Source of the DNA: Gillisella vitis
Lineage (GTDB): Bacteria; Pseudomonadota; Alphaproteobacteria; Rhizobiales; Rhizobiaceae
Assembly: GCA_009744235.1 (NCBI GenBank)
Contig: WPHV01000005.1
Span: 186,001-250,000 of the forward strand
Reading direction: 5' to 3'
DNA: 64,000 bases
The notes under the pieces were generated by a model. That model saw nothing but the letters and a program-made list of their open reading frames with translations, ran no database searches and had not been told where the DNA came from. Positions 53,123 to 61,266 of this stretch are shown here, piece by piece. The position numbers and the translations under genes are program-made. How positions within the stretch are numbered: position 1 is the stretch's first letter; each line of letters begins with the position of its first letter.

Positions 53123-53145
53123 AGAGTCGCCACTGGGGCGACTCT
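53123..53145 (-). terminator. hairpin between phage genes
   Basis: A perfect 9-base stem AGAGTCGCC/GGCGACTCT with a 5-base loop. On the minus strand TTCTGTTTGA follows, so it may terminate the 53163-53749 genes or attenuate the HTH gene. Confidence 0.6.
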
Positions 53146-53162
53146 GCGAAACGAATTGTGGG

Positions 53163-53426
53163 CTAGTTTTCCACCGGCTCACCTATGGCGAACTCGTAGT
53201 TCATCACGAGAGTTTCGACCGGAATCAACCGGTCTCGCACCGTGCGCAGCAAGACAGGCAGACTGAAAATAGCTTCATTTCGAAGCCTTCTCGTTTTTCT
53301 GCATTCGCTGTTAGGGTCATTGTTCACGACGAACTCGGATACGATCTCCGCCGCCGTAATCAATGCGTCCGTGTCGAGCCATGCGTCTATGGCCGCAGAT
53401 TTCTCATCAGAGGTGATGGTTTTCAT
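53163..53426 (-). CDS. phage protein of unknown function (87 residues)
   Basis: An 87-residue soluble protein, MKTITSDEKSAAIDAWLDTD ... no family recognised. It has an acidic N-terminus, a basic Arg-rich centre (CRKTRRLRNE) and no membrane segment. It overlaps the upstream 108-residue gene by four bases, so the two form a small operon. Confidence 0.65.
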   Translation of the reverse strand: MKTITSDEKSAAIDAWLDTDALITAAEIVSEFVVNNDPNSECRKTRRLRNEAIFSLPVLLRTVRDRLIPVETLVMNYEFAIGEPVEN

Positions 53427-53749
53427 GCCGCATCGCCTTCCGGCATTTCACAGGGCTTAGGCACAAACCAAAGACACGGCGTCCTTACGTCCTGTTCCAG
53501 ATCCATGGCGATATCGCCCGCTTTGTCGATGCAACCTCTCGCCCGTTTAAGAAGACGTGGTAATGCCCGAATGATATCTTCAGAGCCGGTGAATTCAGCC
53601 ATACCGTAAAGTTCGTCGGTCACGAAGATTGCGGCATCAAGAAACGAAATCGCATCGAGATAGCCTTCTACGGCCTCCGCCAATTCAGCCGCACCAAAGG
53701 GAAACGCCCTTGCGCCATCGGGTTTTTGTGGTGTATGTACGGTAGTCAT
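53423..53749 (-). CDS. phage protein of unknown function (108 residues)
   Basis: A 108-residue acidic protein with an Ala/Glu-rich helical segment (AELAEAVEGYLDAISFLDAA). No family recognised. It is the first gene of the two-gene unit and is preceded by a bidirectional terminator at 53774-53820. Confidence 0.65.
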   Translation of the reverse strand: MTTVHTPQKPDGARAFPFGAAELAEAVEGYLDAISFLDAAIFVTDELYGMAEFTGSEDIIRALPRLLKRARGCIDKAGDIAMDLEQDVRTPCLWFVPKPCEMPEGDAA

Positions 53750-53773
53750 AAATGATCCTTTCTGGGTTGTTTT

Positions 53774-53820
53774 CCAAAAAGCCGACGCGGAGTTTCTCAG
53801 GACCGTGCGTCGGCTTTTTC
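53774..53820. terminator. bidirectional terminator
   Basis: AAAAAGCCGACGC and GTGCGTCGGCTTTTT flank a loop; both ends carry A/T runs suited to termination in either direction. It separates the 53797-54054 gene from 53423-53749 and overlaps the former's 3' end. Confidence 0.75.
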
Positions 53821-54054
53821 ATTTCCTTTTATGTCAATATAAGATGCCCTAAGGAGCAAACGCCTTCTCAGTTCCTCAGCTTTTGGGCCGTTTCGTTTTC
53901 CCTTGAGCGCGTCAGCGGCCCATACGCGGCAAACGCCATTTTCTAAGCACCACTTGCTCAAAGATGTACCCTGATAGATAAAGCCGGAACGAACGCGAGC
54001 GAGAAGGCTTGCGCCGGGAACAAAATGAGCGATATTCGTTGTCTCTGACTTCAT
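53797..54054 (-). CDS. small DNA-binding-like phage protein
   Basis: An 85-residue protein with a compact block SGFIYQGTSLSKWCLENGVC then RVWAADALKGKRNGPKAEEL, typical of small helix-turn-helix phage proteins (often called YdaS/Ner- or Rha-neighbour types) in rhizobial prophages. It lies opposite the CI-like gene across a 40-base divergent promoter, as Cro- or Cox-like proteins do. The start at ATG 54054 is inferred; a TTG at 54090 would overlap the promoter. Confidence 0.6.
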   Translation of the reverse strand: MKSETTNIAHFVPGASLLARVRSGFIYQGTSLSKWCLENGVCRVWAADALKGKRNGPKAEELRRRLLLRASYIDIKGNEKADARS

Positions 54055-54055
54055 T

Positions 54056-54084
54056 TTGAAGTCTATGACTACATTAACTATGAT
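54056..54084 (+). promoter_or_regulatory. promoter of the CI-like repressor
   Basis: TTGAAG (54056-54061), a 17-base spacer and TATGAT (54079-54084). Transcription would start around 54091, only a few bases before ATG 54096, so the mRNA would be almost leaderless, as for some CI repressors. CTATGA occurs twice within it (54064-54069 and 54078-54083) and could be an operator half-site. Confidence 0.65.
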
Positions 54085-54090
54085 TGTCAA
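54062..54090 (-). promoter_or_regulatory. candidate divergent promoter for the Cro/Cox-like gene
   Basis: On the minus strand TTGACA (54090-54085) is a perfect -35; 17 bases later CATAGA (54067-54062) is a weak -10. It overlaps the repressor promoter, the usual lysogeny-switch layout. Confidence 0.45.
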
Positions 54091-54095
54091 GAGTG

Positions 54096-54578
54096 ATGGT
54101 TGAACCTGTTCGCGTCTACATCGAGAGGGTCAAGGCTGCATTGGGGGTAACCACCGATGAAGAGGCCGCCAAAAGCCTAGGCATCTCTAAGCAGGCTATT
54201 GCCAATTGGAGAAGGCGCGGAAAGATTCCGTGGGAAGTAGAGATCCGGCTTATAAATGCCTTCGGGCCTGACTTCGCCCATAACGAGATAACCAGAGAGG
54301 TGGCAACCAACCGTGAAAACGATGTGACATATGCCGCAACCCTCTATGCGTTCTCTAAATTCGAAAAGGATCTCAAAAGAAATCCAACCCTAGATGAGCG
54401 CATTTCCATGGGACATCTATTCAGGGAAGCTGAATCAATTGTACGTGAAAAAATAAGAGAAATAGGATTTGAAGAAGAAACCAGCGAAAGCGTGCTCGAA
54501 ATCCTAATAGAACTTATAGACTTAAAGACAATTACTAAATTAAATAATATACTAGGAAAAATAAATCAAAATTTCTAA
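54096..54578 (+). CDS. CI-like phage repressor
   Basis: A 160-residue protein with an N-terminal phage CI repressor HTH (about 8-45): GVTTDEEAAKSLGISKQAIA, where DEEAAKSLGISKQAIANWRR is the helix-turn-helix. The C-terminal part is helical and contains no S24 peptidase motif, so it would not be self-cleaved by RecA. The third half of the gene is markedly AT-rich, unlike the neighbouring core genome. Start ATG 54096; TTG 54084 and GTG 54093 are in frame. It faces away from the 53797-54054 gene. Confidence 0.78.
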   Translation: MVEPVRVYIERVKAALGVTTDEEAAKSLGISKQAIANWRRRGKIPWEVEIRLINAFGPDFAHNEITREVATNRENDVTYAATLYAFSKFEKDLKRNPTLDERISMGHLFREAESIVREKIREIGFEEETSESVLEILIELIDLKTITKLNNILGKINQNF

Positions 54579-54682
54579 AAATATGCTTGTAAATTCTTAA
54601 AACAAGAAAAATCAACCATAAGTTGACATTCATTAGATGTTTAGCCATCTATGCCGAGTATCAGTGGCCTCCGGGGGCATTT

Positions 54683-54970
54683 ATGGAACTTTTTCTTTTA
54701 TGGTTTATCTGCGGAGTAGTGACTGCGATCATTGCCACCGCGAAAGGTCGTAGCGGCGTAGGTTGGTTTTTTGTCGGCCTGCTTATATCCATATTTGGCA
54801 TCATCCTTATTGCCTGCCTGCCGTCATTGAAGGCGACAGAAACACCATATCTCCTAGAGACGACTCGCGTCCAACCAACCAAGGCTTGCCCGGACTGCGG
54901 TGAAACCATCCTCTACGTTGCCAATGTCTGCAAGCATTGCGGATTCCGATTTGATAGTAAGCACAAATAG
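54683..54970 (+). CDS. small membrane protein with zinc ribbon
   Basis: A 95-residue protein: two hydrophobic helices (MELFLLWFICGVVTAIIATA and GVGWFFVGLLISIFGIILIA), a short loop and a zinc ribbon CPDCG...CKHCG at about 67-87. Such two-helix plus zinc-ribbon proteins are common in bacterial genomes and prophages. As a plus-strand gene beside the repressor it is a candidate lysogenic-conversion (cargo) gene. ATG 54683 was chosen because the helix begins there. The function is unknown. Confidence 0.7.
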   Translation: MELFLLWFICGVVTAIIATAKGRSGVGWFFVGLLISIFGIILIACLPSLKATETPYLLETTRVQPTKACPDCGETILYVANVCKHCGFRFDSKHK

Positions 54971-55010
54971 TCAGAGTGATCTTCGCCCACTCTTAACGTG
55001 AGGAAGTAAA

Positions 55011-55250
55011 ATGAGCTGGAAAATAGTGTTAGATGACGGTACTCGCCACGAGATTACCTCGGTGCAAATATCCTACCAAATCGGCACCCCGACACGTCAG
55101 ACGATCAAAACTGGAACCATTGACGGCGACCCCGATGTTTTAATCTCAGCGTGTACAGATGCAAATGTCTTCGTTGAAGCCCCTAATGGCACCCAGCATC
55201 CAGTCCATGTTGAACTGATTAACGGCAAAGCCAGCATTAGTCCCCGCTGA
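55011..55250 (+). CDS. phage protein of unknown function (79 residues)
   Basis: A 79-residue protein, MSWKIVLDDGTRHEITSVQI ... with a mix of short strands (GTIDGDPDVLI, VFVEAPNGTQHPVHVEL). No family recognised. GAGGAAG precedes its ATG. It follows the membrane protein on the same strand with 40 bases between and may share its promoter. Confidence 0.65.
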   Translation: MSWKIVLDDGTRHEITSVQISYQIGTPTRQTIKTGTIDGDPDVLISACTDANVFVEAPNGTQHPVHVELINGKASISPR

Positions 55251-55343
55251 CGCAAGCGGTAAATTATTAGGGCTACCGGCCCCAGCTAGTAAACCCGCAT
55301 AGACTAAGCGTTGAAGCAAGCCGCATGGCTTTAACCTTGCCAG

Positions 55344-55393
55344 CTTCGCCAACTCGGCGAAGCTACTCCGCATCAGTTCGCCAACTTGGCGAA
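55344..55393. repeat. twin palindromes after the zinc-finger gene
   Basis: CTTCGCCAACTCGGCGAAG (55344-55362) and TTCGCCAACTTGGCGAA (55377-55393), nearly identical and 14 bases apart. They lie between the ends of two convergent genes, 35 and 94 bases from them. Confidence 0.8.
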
Positions 55394-55428
55394 ACGGGAG
55401 GAATAAAGCGTTCCCACCGTGAACGCTT

Positions 55429-56478
55429 TCAGGCCGCCTGCTTAAACCACCCATCGAAGATTTCCGCCGTGAGATAGATGATATTGGATTGCGGCGCTTT
55501 ATTTCGCTGTTGCCGGATCAATTTTTCAACAGCTCTTGCACACTTATTACTACAATATTTTTTGGGCCGTGCGTTCATCACCTCAAATTCAACATTGCAA
55601 TGTTGGCATGTGCAAGCCCGAGGCACCCCAACCAAAGGCACTTCACCGCCCTGGCCATGCCTAACGTGGTAGGAACGGCACTTCTCACTGCAATAGATTG
55701 CTTTCTTTGACTTCGCGTTGAAATTCTGCTTGCAGACGACGCATGTCTTTTCAAGTTTCATTTGCCTCAAACATGCCCAGGAGCAATGAACCTGCCCTTC
55801 ATGCAAAGGATGAAAACCCTTACTGCATATCGGGCAATCCTGTTGCTGAAGCTTTCGCTTGGCCTGCCCATAGCAGTTCCTTGAACAATATTTCTGGCTA
55901 TGGTCATTACGACTGAAGCCACGGTATTGATCGCCGCAATTCTCACAGGTTCGAAGCGGTCGCCGGTCACGATTGATCAGCGAAAATGCGGAAGCCTCGA
56001 TCCGGCTGGCATGTAATGAGCTGGTAAAATCTCGCTTAACAAGAAAGCTGCGGGCGCATTCATCAGAGCAAAAGCGACCACGCCTACCTCCCGTTATCAT
56101 ATCTTCCGGCATTGGCCCATGGCACCCGGAACATACGTCATAAGCTAAGAGATATTCGGGCTGGCCTTGATCCCAGCTCGGTCGTTTCGCGCCAGTAAGT
56201 CTAAGAGCTTCCCCGACGATATTGCCTGCTTCTGTGTTTGAAAGCGACCAGCTGTAACCCTCCATACATAAGGCTGACCTGAGGCCCGTGTGACAAGGGC
56301 CTTCATGTTCGAAAGGGCTATAACGCCAGTCCGAAAGAGTATCCATAACCTTGTCTATGACGTGCTTGCGCCGATCTCCCTTGATGATTTGGCGCTGCTT
56401 GGTCTTTCTTGACTTGGCCTTGTGCTGCGTCCCCAGGCGTTCGTTGCGCGCTTTCAGATAGTTATCCAAATATGCCAT
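55429..56478 (-). CDS. phage protein with five tandem zinc-finger repeats
   Basis: A 349-residue basic protein. After an N-terminal region with no recognised fold (about 1-120, including GLRSALCMEGYSWSL), five units follow, each CxxC then a spacer and (F/Y/H)CSxxC: about 122-147, 165-190, 200-225, 230-252 and 267-295. These resemble MYM/FCS-type treble-clef fingers, and a fivefold tandem is unusual for a phage. The upstream frame to 56820 overlaps the tail gene and is not real: ATG 56478 lies six bases past that gene's stop, so this is the last cistron of the late operon. The role is unknown (host-factor binding, DNA or RNA binding). Confidence 0.8.
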   Translation of the reverse strand: MAYLDNYLKARNERLGTQHKAKSRKTKQRQIIKGDRRKHVIDKVMDTLSDWRYSPFEHEGPCHTGLRSALCMEGYSWSLSNTEAGNIVGEALRLTGAKRPSWDQGQPEYLLAYDVCSGCHGPMPEDMITGGRRGRFCSDECARSFLVKRDFTSSLHASRIEASAFSLINRDRRPLRTCENCGDQYRGFSRNDHSQKYCSRNCYGQAKRKLQQQDCPICSKGFHPLHEGQVHCSWACLRQMKLEKTCVVCKQNFNAKSKKAIYCSEKCRSYHVRHGQGGEVPLVGVPRACTCQHCNVEFEVMNARPKKYCSNKCARAVEKLIRQQRNKAPQSNIIYLTAEIFDGWFKQAA

Positions 56479-56483
56479 GGCAT

Positions 56484-56843
56484 TCACCCAAACATTGCGT
56501 CGATCAGGCCCGCAGACAGCGGAACCTTGGAAACAGGCGGAAGCGTTTTCACGCCATCCGGGACGGACTGGCGTTTCTGGTGGAAACGCAGATAGGCGGC
56601 ATCCATGGCCAGCAGGGCCGCGACATGACGGGGAGCGATTGGCGCCCCTGTCAGACGGGCATAAGCATCGATCTCGCCATAGGTGATGGCGTTGGGGGCG
56701 GAAAAGCCAAAGGACCGGGTTTGGTTTAGATCCTGGAACCAGGACCAGAGGATTTCGGAGCCAACAGGAAGGCGAGGAATGCAGCCGGGTGAGGCCAGTT
56801 GCCTTTCCAGCTCGGCACAAAGGCGGGCGTGAAACCGGTTCAT
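56484..56843 (-). CDS. phage tail assembly protein
   Basis: A 119-residue protein. Block ITYGEIDAYARLTGAPIAPR followed by HVAALLAMDAAYLRF fits the DUF1799 / tail assembly chaperone-like group encoded next to the tape measure. Its ATG overlaps the tape-measure stop in TAATG. It is the usual companion of the tape measure, so the identity is supported by context as well as motif. Confidence 0.72.
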   Translation of the reverse strand: MNRFHARLCAELERQLASPGCIPRLPVGSEILWSWFQDLNQTRSFGFSAPNAITYGEIDAYARLTGAPIAPRHVAALLAMDAAYLRFHQKRQSVPDGVKTLPPVSKVPLSAGLIDAMFG

Positions 56844-58948
56844 TAGATCCTCACCCCCCTGGCCCTTGCATCCCGGATCGTGGCGATGATCTGTGCAGGC
56901 AAGGTTTTCTGGAATTTCGCCAATGCCTGTTCGTTGCGAGCAACAGCCTCAGCCGAGGCACCGCGATTATCTATCACCGGACTGAGGGTGATATGGATAG
57001 GCGTGGCGCTGGCACTGGCACCGCCAGACGATGTGTTGACCATGGGCGCAGGCGTCACGGCCACCGGCCCGCCATCGGCATAACCGAAGCCGCGCCGCAA
57101 GGCTTCCACCCGGCCCACACCACCAAAGCGGCGGACATCGGCTTGACTGAAGACGACTTCGCCCTTGTGGACGATGCCAGCCGGTTCATACTTCCCACCC
57201 GGCCCGGTATAGCCGCCGCTGTCAAAGCCCAACAACTTGCCGAAACCGCTAATGATTCCGCTTACCCCCCCGCCGCTTCCGCCTTGGGTTGGCGAGGCGA
57301 ACAGATCGTTGAAGACCATATCAAGAAGCCGGTCACCGATCTTTTTCAGGGCATCCGAGAAGACATCGGCGGCATTCTTGCCCTCAATGAACCCGTCAAC
57401 AATGCCGCGTGTAAAACTCTTGTTGAATTGGTTTGCCTCTTCCGCCCGTTGGCGGATTTCGTCCTGCGTATCGCCAAGTTTTTTCGCCTGCACAACCGAG
57501 TTGGCGTAGGCCGTGGAAAGCTTATCAACCTCGCTGGATAGCTCTGGCGTGATCTTGATGCCCGCTTCCTTGGCGGCATTAAGCAAGTCCTGTTGAGCAG
57601 CGGCCTTCTCAACAGCAAAACCATAGTCGTCAATGAGAGGGTTCAACCCGGCTTGCGCTTCCTGTTCGGCCTGCATGACGGCGATGTGTTCCCGAAGGGA
57701 TTCCGTCGCCCGCTGGTATTCATCGGGGCTGCTGTTTTTTTTGGAACTGGTGCTGCTGGACGGAACCGTTTGACCGCCGCTGTAACTTCCGGTCGGTTGC
57801 GTGGGGGTGCTGATCGTCGGACGCCGGGCGCGTTCCTCCACGATCTGCCGTTCCTCTTCCGCCACCGCCGCCAGTTGTCGCCGGTATTCTTCGATTTGGC
57901 CGGTATCACCTGCAACGATAGAATTCTTCGAATCCTCAAACCCAAGGTTTTTCGCGACGGAGGACAGCTTTTCCATGCCCTGGCGTTGACGATCTTGGGT
58001 CTCAAGGATCTTGGTTTCAAGATCCAGCCGCTTTTGCCCCAGCTCGGCAACCCGTCGTTCAAGCGTTGCGTCCGTCTGGTTTTGGAAATCGCGATAGCTG
58101 TCAACGAAACTCACGAGATATTCGAACGCTTCAACCACTGCCGATTTCAGGTTGCCGCCGATGGTGGCCGCGATCATGTTGAACTTGGCATCGACCTCAA
58201 CCGCTTTTTTGATGACGCTATCGTCAATGACGATGCCCAGATCATTGGCGGCTTTGATCTGGTCGCGGATGCCCTGTTCACCGCGCCCAATGAGTTGCAC
58301 GAACTGTTCGCCGCCCGTACCGCCGAACAGTTCGTCCGATATGCGGATTTGCGCAGCCTTGTCCAATTCGCCCAACTTGCCGATGATTTCGGTAAACAGT
58401 GCGACCGGATCTTTGATTTTTTCCTTCAGCTCCTGCGCAGAATAGCCGAGGCGCTGGAATGCCTCCGCCCCGGAGCCTTTGCCGGTAATGATGAATTCAT
58501 CGGCCCGCAGGCTCAATTCCTTCATGCCGTCCGTCAGGGCGTCAACGCTGACCTTGTTTTGATCCGCGACATATTTCAGCTCTTGGAACGCCTTGGTGCT
58601 GAGACCCGCCCGGAGCGCTTCCGCGTTCATCTCGGCAAGGCTGGACGTAATTTCACGGAATGCCGTGACCGCACCCGCCACCCCAAGCCCAGCGATGCCA
58701 CCGGCAATTCCACCAGTAAAAGCCTTGCCAACCGCGCCGATCTTCGTGCCGACCGTCGCCATGGCCTGATTGATCCGTGTTGTGGAGCGGATCGCGTCCT
58801 GTTCCATCTGCTTTGTCGCAGATTTGGAAGAGAGTGACATTTCCCGGAAGCGCTTCGCTGTGGTCCCGGAGGCTTTCGCCATATTGCGTTCAAGGTCACG
58901 AATGCGCGCCTCAAGAAGCACCACAAGCCGTTCTTCATCATCAGCCAT
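56843..58948 (-). CDS. phage tail tape measure protein
   Basis: A 701-residue protein, long and largely alpha-helical with coiled coils (LEARIRDLERNMAKASGTTA and an Arg/Gln/Glu-rich middle, about 280-370). A Gly/Ala-rich hydrophobic segment near residues 75-105 (AFTGGIAGGIAGLGVAGAVT) is a typical feature. Its size should set tail length. It starts at ATG 58948 in TAATG, coupled to the terminase stop, and ends in TAATG with the next gene. Confidence 0.85.
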   Translation of the reverse strand: MADDEERLVVLLEARIRDLERNMAKASGTTAKRFREMSLSSKSATKQMEQDAIRSTTRINQAMATVGTKIGAVGKAFTGGIAGGIAGLGVAGAVTAFREITSSLAEMNAEALRAGLSTKAFQELKYVADQNKVSVDALTDGMKELSLRADEFIITGKGSGAEAFQRLGYSAQELKEKIKDPVALFTEIIGKLGELDKAAQIRISDELFGGTGGEQFVQLIGRGEQGIRDQIKAANDLGIVIDDSVIKKAVEVDAKFNMIAATIGGNLKSAVVEAFEYLVSFVDSYRDFQNQTDATLERRVAELGQKRLDLETKILETQDRQRQGMEKLSSVAKNLGFEDSKNSIVAGDTGQIEEYRRQLAAVAEEERQIVEERARRPTISTPTQPTGSYSGGQTVPSSSTSSKKNSSPDEYQRATESLREHIAVMQAEQEAQAGLNPLIDDYGFAVEKAAAQQDLLNAAKEAGIKITPELSSEVDKLSTAYANSVVQAKKLGDTQDEIRQRAEEANQFNKSFTRGIVDGFIEGKNAADVFSDALKKIGDRLLDMVFNDLFASPTQGGSGGGVSGIISGFGKLLGFDSGGYTGPGGKYEPAGIVHKGEVVFSQADVRRFGGVGRVEALRRGFGYADGGPVAVTPAPMVNTSSGGASASATPIHITLSPVIDNRGASAEAVARNEQALAKFQKTLPAQIIATIRDARARGVRI

Positions 58949-60540
58949 TATGCGTAGCTCCACTCTTCAAGATTGCCTTCGAAATGGTCGTAACTGGAAA
59001 CGTTGCTGTCACCGGCCGCACACCGGGCCACGGCCATGGCAGCGGCCACCGCGCCGTCGATCCGGTCTTTGCTCTTGCCCTTGTGAAACGAACGATTGCC
59101 CGCCGTGTCGGTATGAACCGAGATGTTATCGAAATTCCACCGCAAGACGGGGTGGCCGCCATGGCGGAAGCGACGGCCAAGAATGGCCCGTTCCAACTCT
59201 TTCACAGCCGGAGCCATCGTCACCCAGCCTTGCCGCATTTCCACCGCTGGCAGGCCATCGTCCAGCAGGTTGTTCATGATGTTGCGGGCCATGTGCGGAT
59301 CGAAGGCGATTTCGCGCACATCAAAGCGGGCGCACAATTCGCGGATATGATCCTCAACCGAACGGTAATCCACCACATTGCCGGGTGTCGGAATGATATG
59401 TTCCTCTTCCGCCCATGCCACATAAGGCACCTTGTCGCGATCCGTGCGGGCGCGAAGGTTATCCGCAGGGCAGAAGAACCACGGGTGGACGGTGTAACCG
59501 CTTTCGCTGTCACCCCAGCAGGCGACAACCGAAGTCAGGTCATTGTTGGATGACAGGTCAACACCAAGCCAGCAGGGCTTGCCCTCAAGGTCATCAAGGT
59601 CAACCGGATAATTGCCTTCGTCGTAGACCATCATATCCACGAACGGATCGAGGGAATGATCAAGCCAGATATTAAGGTTGAGCTGCTTGAAGGCTTCCCG
59701 TTCTGCCGGGATTTCGGCGGATTCCCGCGCCAATTGGCGCATACCCGCTATGTCGGGATACCCGAATGCCAAGCCCGGATTGGAAGCGTACCAGACGGTT
59801 TCATCCTGCCAGTCCGCATCGCGGGGCGTTTCAAACAGGATCGGAAGCCAGCTTTCATCAATGATCTCGCCGCGCTGGACTTTGCGGGCATAGTCATAAA
59901 ACTCCCATGCGACATTCTCTTGCCCACGGCCCGCCGTGCTGATCACCATCAGCAGCGAACCGGCAACTTTCACAAGCCCGGAGCGGATGGCTTCCCACAG
60001 ATCGCGTTTCGGCCAGGCGTGCAATTCGTCCACCAGGGCGAAGACAGGTGTATGACCATGGGCCGTTCTGGCGTCGGCGCTGATGGCTTCAAAGAATGCG
60101 CCGGTCTTGGGATTGCGGATGCGGTTCTTCGAGTCCGTCAGGTGAAGCCGACCATCCATCCGAGGTTCCGCACCGATGATGTTATAGGCTTCCTGATAGG
60201 CAATCCGGGCCTGCGATCTATCCGAGGCCGCAACCATGCATTCGCCACCGGGCAGATTTTCCGGACCGATGGTATGGAGAAGCGCCAGCGCCGCGCCCAG
60301 CGAGGTCTTGCGGTTGCCGCGTGGTAGCAGCATGGCGACCGTGCGCACGATCCGGCGACCGTCAGGATGACGCGGGCCGTAGATCCGGCGCACAATGCGT
60401 TCCTGCCACGGATCGAGCTGGAAAGCCTTTCCAGGCATTGTCGATTTTGGATGCTTCAAAAGCCGCAGGAATTTCACCGCCCGCTCGCCATAGCCGAACG
60501 GATCGTCAATCGGGCTATCGTCAAAAATCCATGACGTCAT
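58948..60540 (-). CDS. phage terminase large subunit
   Basis: A 530-residue packaging motor. The ATPase half has Walker A PRGNRKTS (73-80) and Walker B ALVDELHAW; the nuclease half has LGVDLSSNNDLTS (about 343-355), AFDPHMARN and KSKDRIDGAVAAAMA, giving the acidic residues of the RNase H-like fold. It belongs to the Terminase_1 type. It overlaps the small subunit by 20 bases. Its place directly before the tape measure is unusual. Confidence 0.94.
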   Translation of the reverse strand: MTSWIFDDSPIDDPFGYGERAVKFLRLLKHPKSTMPGKAFQLDPWQERIVRRIYGPRHPDGRRIVRTVAMLLPRGNRKTSLGAALALLHTIGPENLPGGECMVAASDRSQARIAYQEAYNIIGAEPRMDGRLHLTDSKNRIRNPKTGAFFEAISADARTAHGHTPVFALVDELHAWPKRDLWEAIRSGLVKVAGSLLMVISTAGRGQENVAWEFYDYARKVQRGEIIDESWLPILFETPRDADWQDETVWYASNPGLAFGYPDIAGMRQLARESAEIPAEREAFKQLNLNIWLDHSLDPFVDMMVYDEGNYPVDLDDLEGKPCWLGVDLSSNNDLTSVVACWGDSESGYTVHPWFFCPADNLRARTDRDKVPYVAWAEEEHIIPTPGNVVDYRSVEDHIRELCARFDVREIAFDPHMARNIMNNLLDDGLPAVEMRQGWVTMAPAVKELERAILGRRFRHGGHPVLRWNFDNISVHTDTAGNRSFHKGKSKDRIDGAVAAAMAVARCAAGDSNVSSYDHFEGNLEEWSYA

Positions 60541-60958
60541 CGAACATGTCCTTTTGTCCAGGAACGTCGCCGTCGCCGCCGCCCTTCATTTTCGAGCGGG
60601 AGCGTGAGGCGGGCGTCAGGCCCAATTCTGCCGACAGGCGAAGGATTGCCGATTGCGCTTTGCCCAGTAGACTGACAGCCGGGTTCTGCTTGAGAATGCC
60701 CTTGCCGCTGTCGATCAGCAGGCCATGCTTATCGATGGCCTCTTGCGCCTTGCGGACGTTGAACATGGCCATGACATAGGCATCAACGCTGCCAAACATC
60801 GCTTCTGTCAGCATGCGCCGCTGCTTCAAATCATTGGCGACGGCTAACCATTCGGATCGCATTTCGTCCGGGATATGCGACGGGACGCCATCCGGGACTT
60901 GCTCCATGCCGCCGCCCTCAATGACGCGCAAATCTGCTTTTCGTCCGCGTGTGCTCAT
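60521..60958 (-). CDS. phage terminase small subunit (P27 family)
   Basis: A 145-residue protein with MSTRGRKADLRVIEGGG at the start, HIPDEMRSEWLAVANDLKQR then KHGLLI and KQNPAVSLLGKAQSAILRLS, a clear P27-type small terminase. Its ATGA overlaps the upstream head-tail adaptor gene by four bases. It directs DNA recognition for the large subunit. Confidence 0.88.
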   Translation of the reverse strand: MSTRGRKADLRVIEGGGMEQVPDGVPSHIPDEMRSEWLAVANDLKQRRMLTEAMFGSVDAYVMAMFNVRKAQEAIDKHGLLIDSGKGILKQNPAVSLLGKAQSAILRLSAELGLTPASRSRSKMKGGGDGDVPGQKDMFDDVMDF

Positions 60959-61266
60959 ATCGACACCGCCCTGATTTCCCAGCCGCGCTTGCGGCGGATC
61001 TCGGTTAAATGTTCAATGCGGAAACGTTTTTCATTAAACAGAATACTATGCGCCATCAGGAGACCCGCGACATAGCGGATGCGGAAAACCGTCAAGTCTT
61101 CATCCGTGGCACCGTAAGCGCGGAAGAACCGTTCCGTTCCTGATTCGATGATCTCGGCCCGAACCTTGGCAAAGTCGGACCATTCGGAAATCACTGCGCC
61201 GTCAGGCCGCGTTGTATTGGTCGCGACCTGCAATGTGATCAGGGCATCGAGTTTTCCAGACCTCAT
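60955..61266 (-). CDS. phage head-tail adaptor (head closure) protein
   Basis: A 103-residue beta-rich protein: MRSGKLDALITLQVATNTTR, WSDFAKVRAEIIESGTERFF, FRIRYVAGL and FNEKRFRIEHLTEIRRKRGW are typical of SPP1 gp16-type adaptor proteins (Phage_H_T_join). It overlaps its neighbours by four bases on both sides. Confidence 0.85.
   Translation of the reverse strand: MRSGKLDALITLQVATNTTRPDGAVISEWSDFAKVRAEIIESGTERFFRAYGATDEDLTVFRIRYVAGLLMAHSILFNEKRFRIEHLTEIRRKRGWEIRAVSI

Noticed and set aside
57593-58837. A 414-codon plus-strand frame opposite the tape measure gene
   Set aside because: It is a mirror of a well-supported phage gene in an overlapping late operon.
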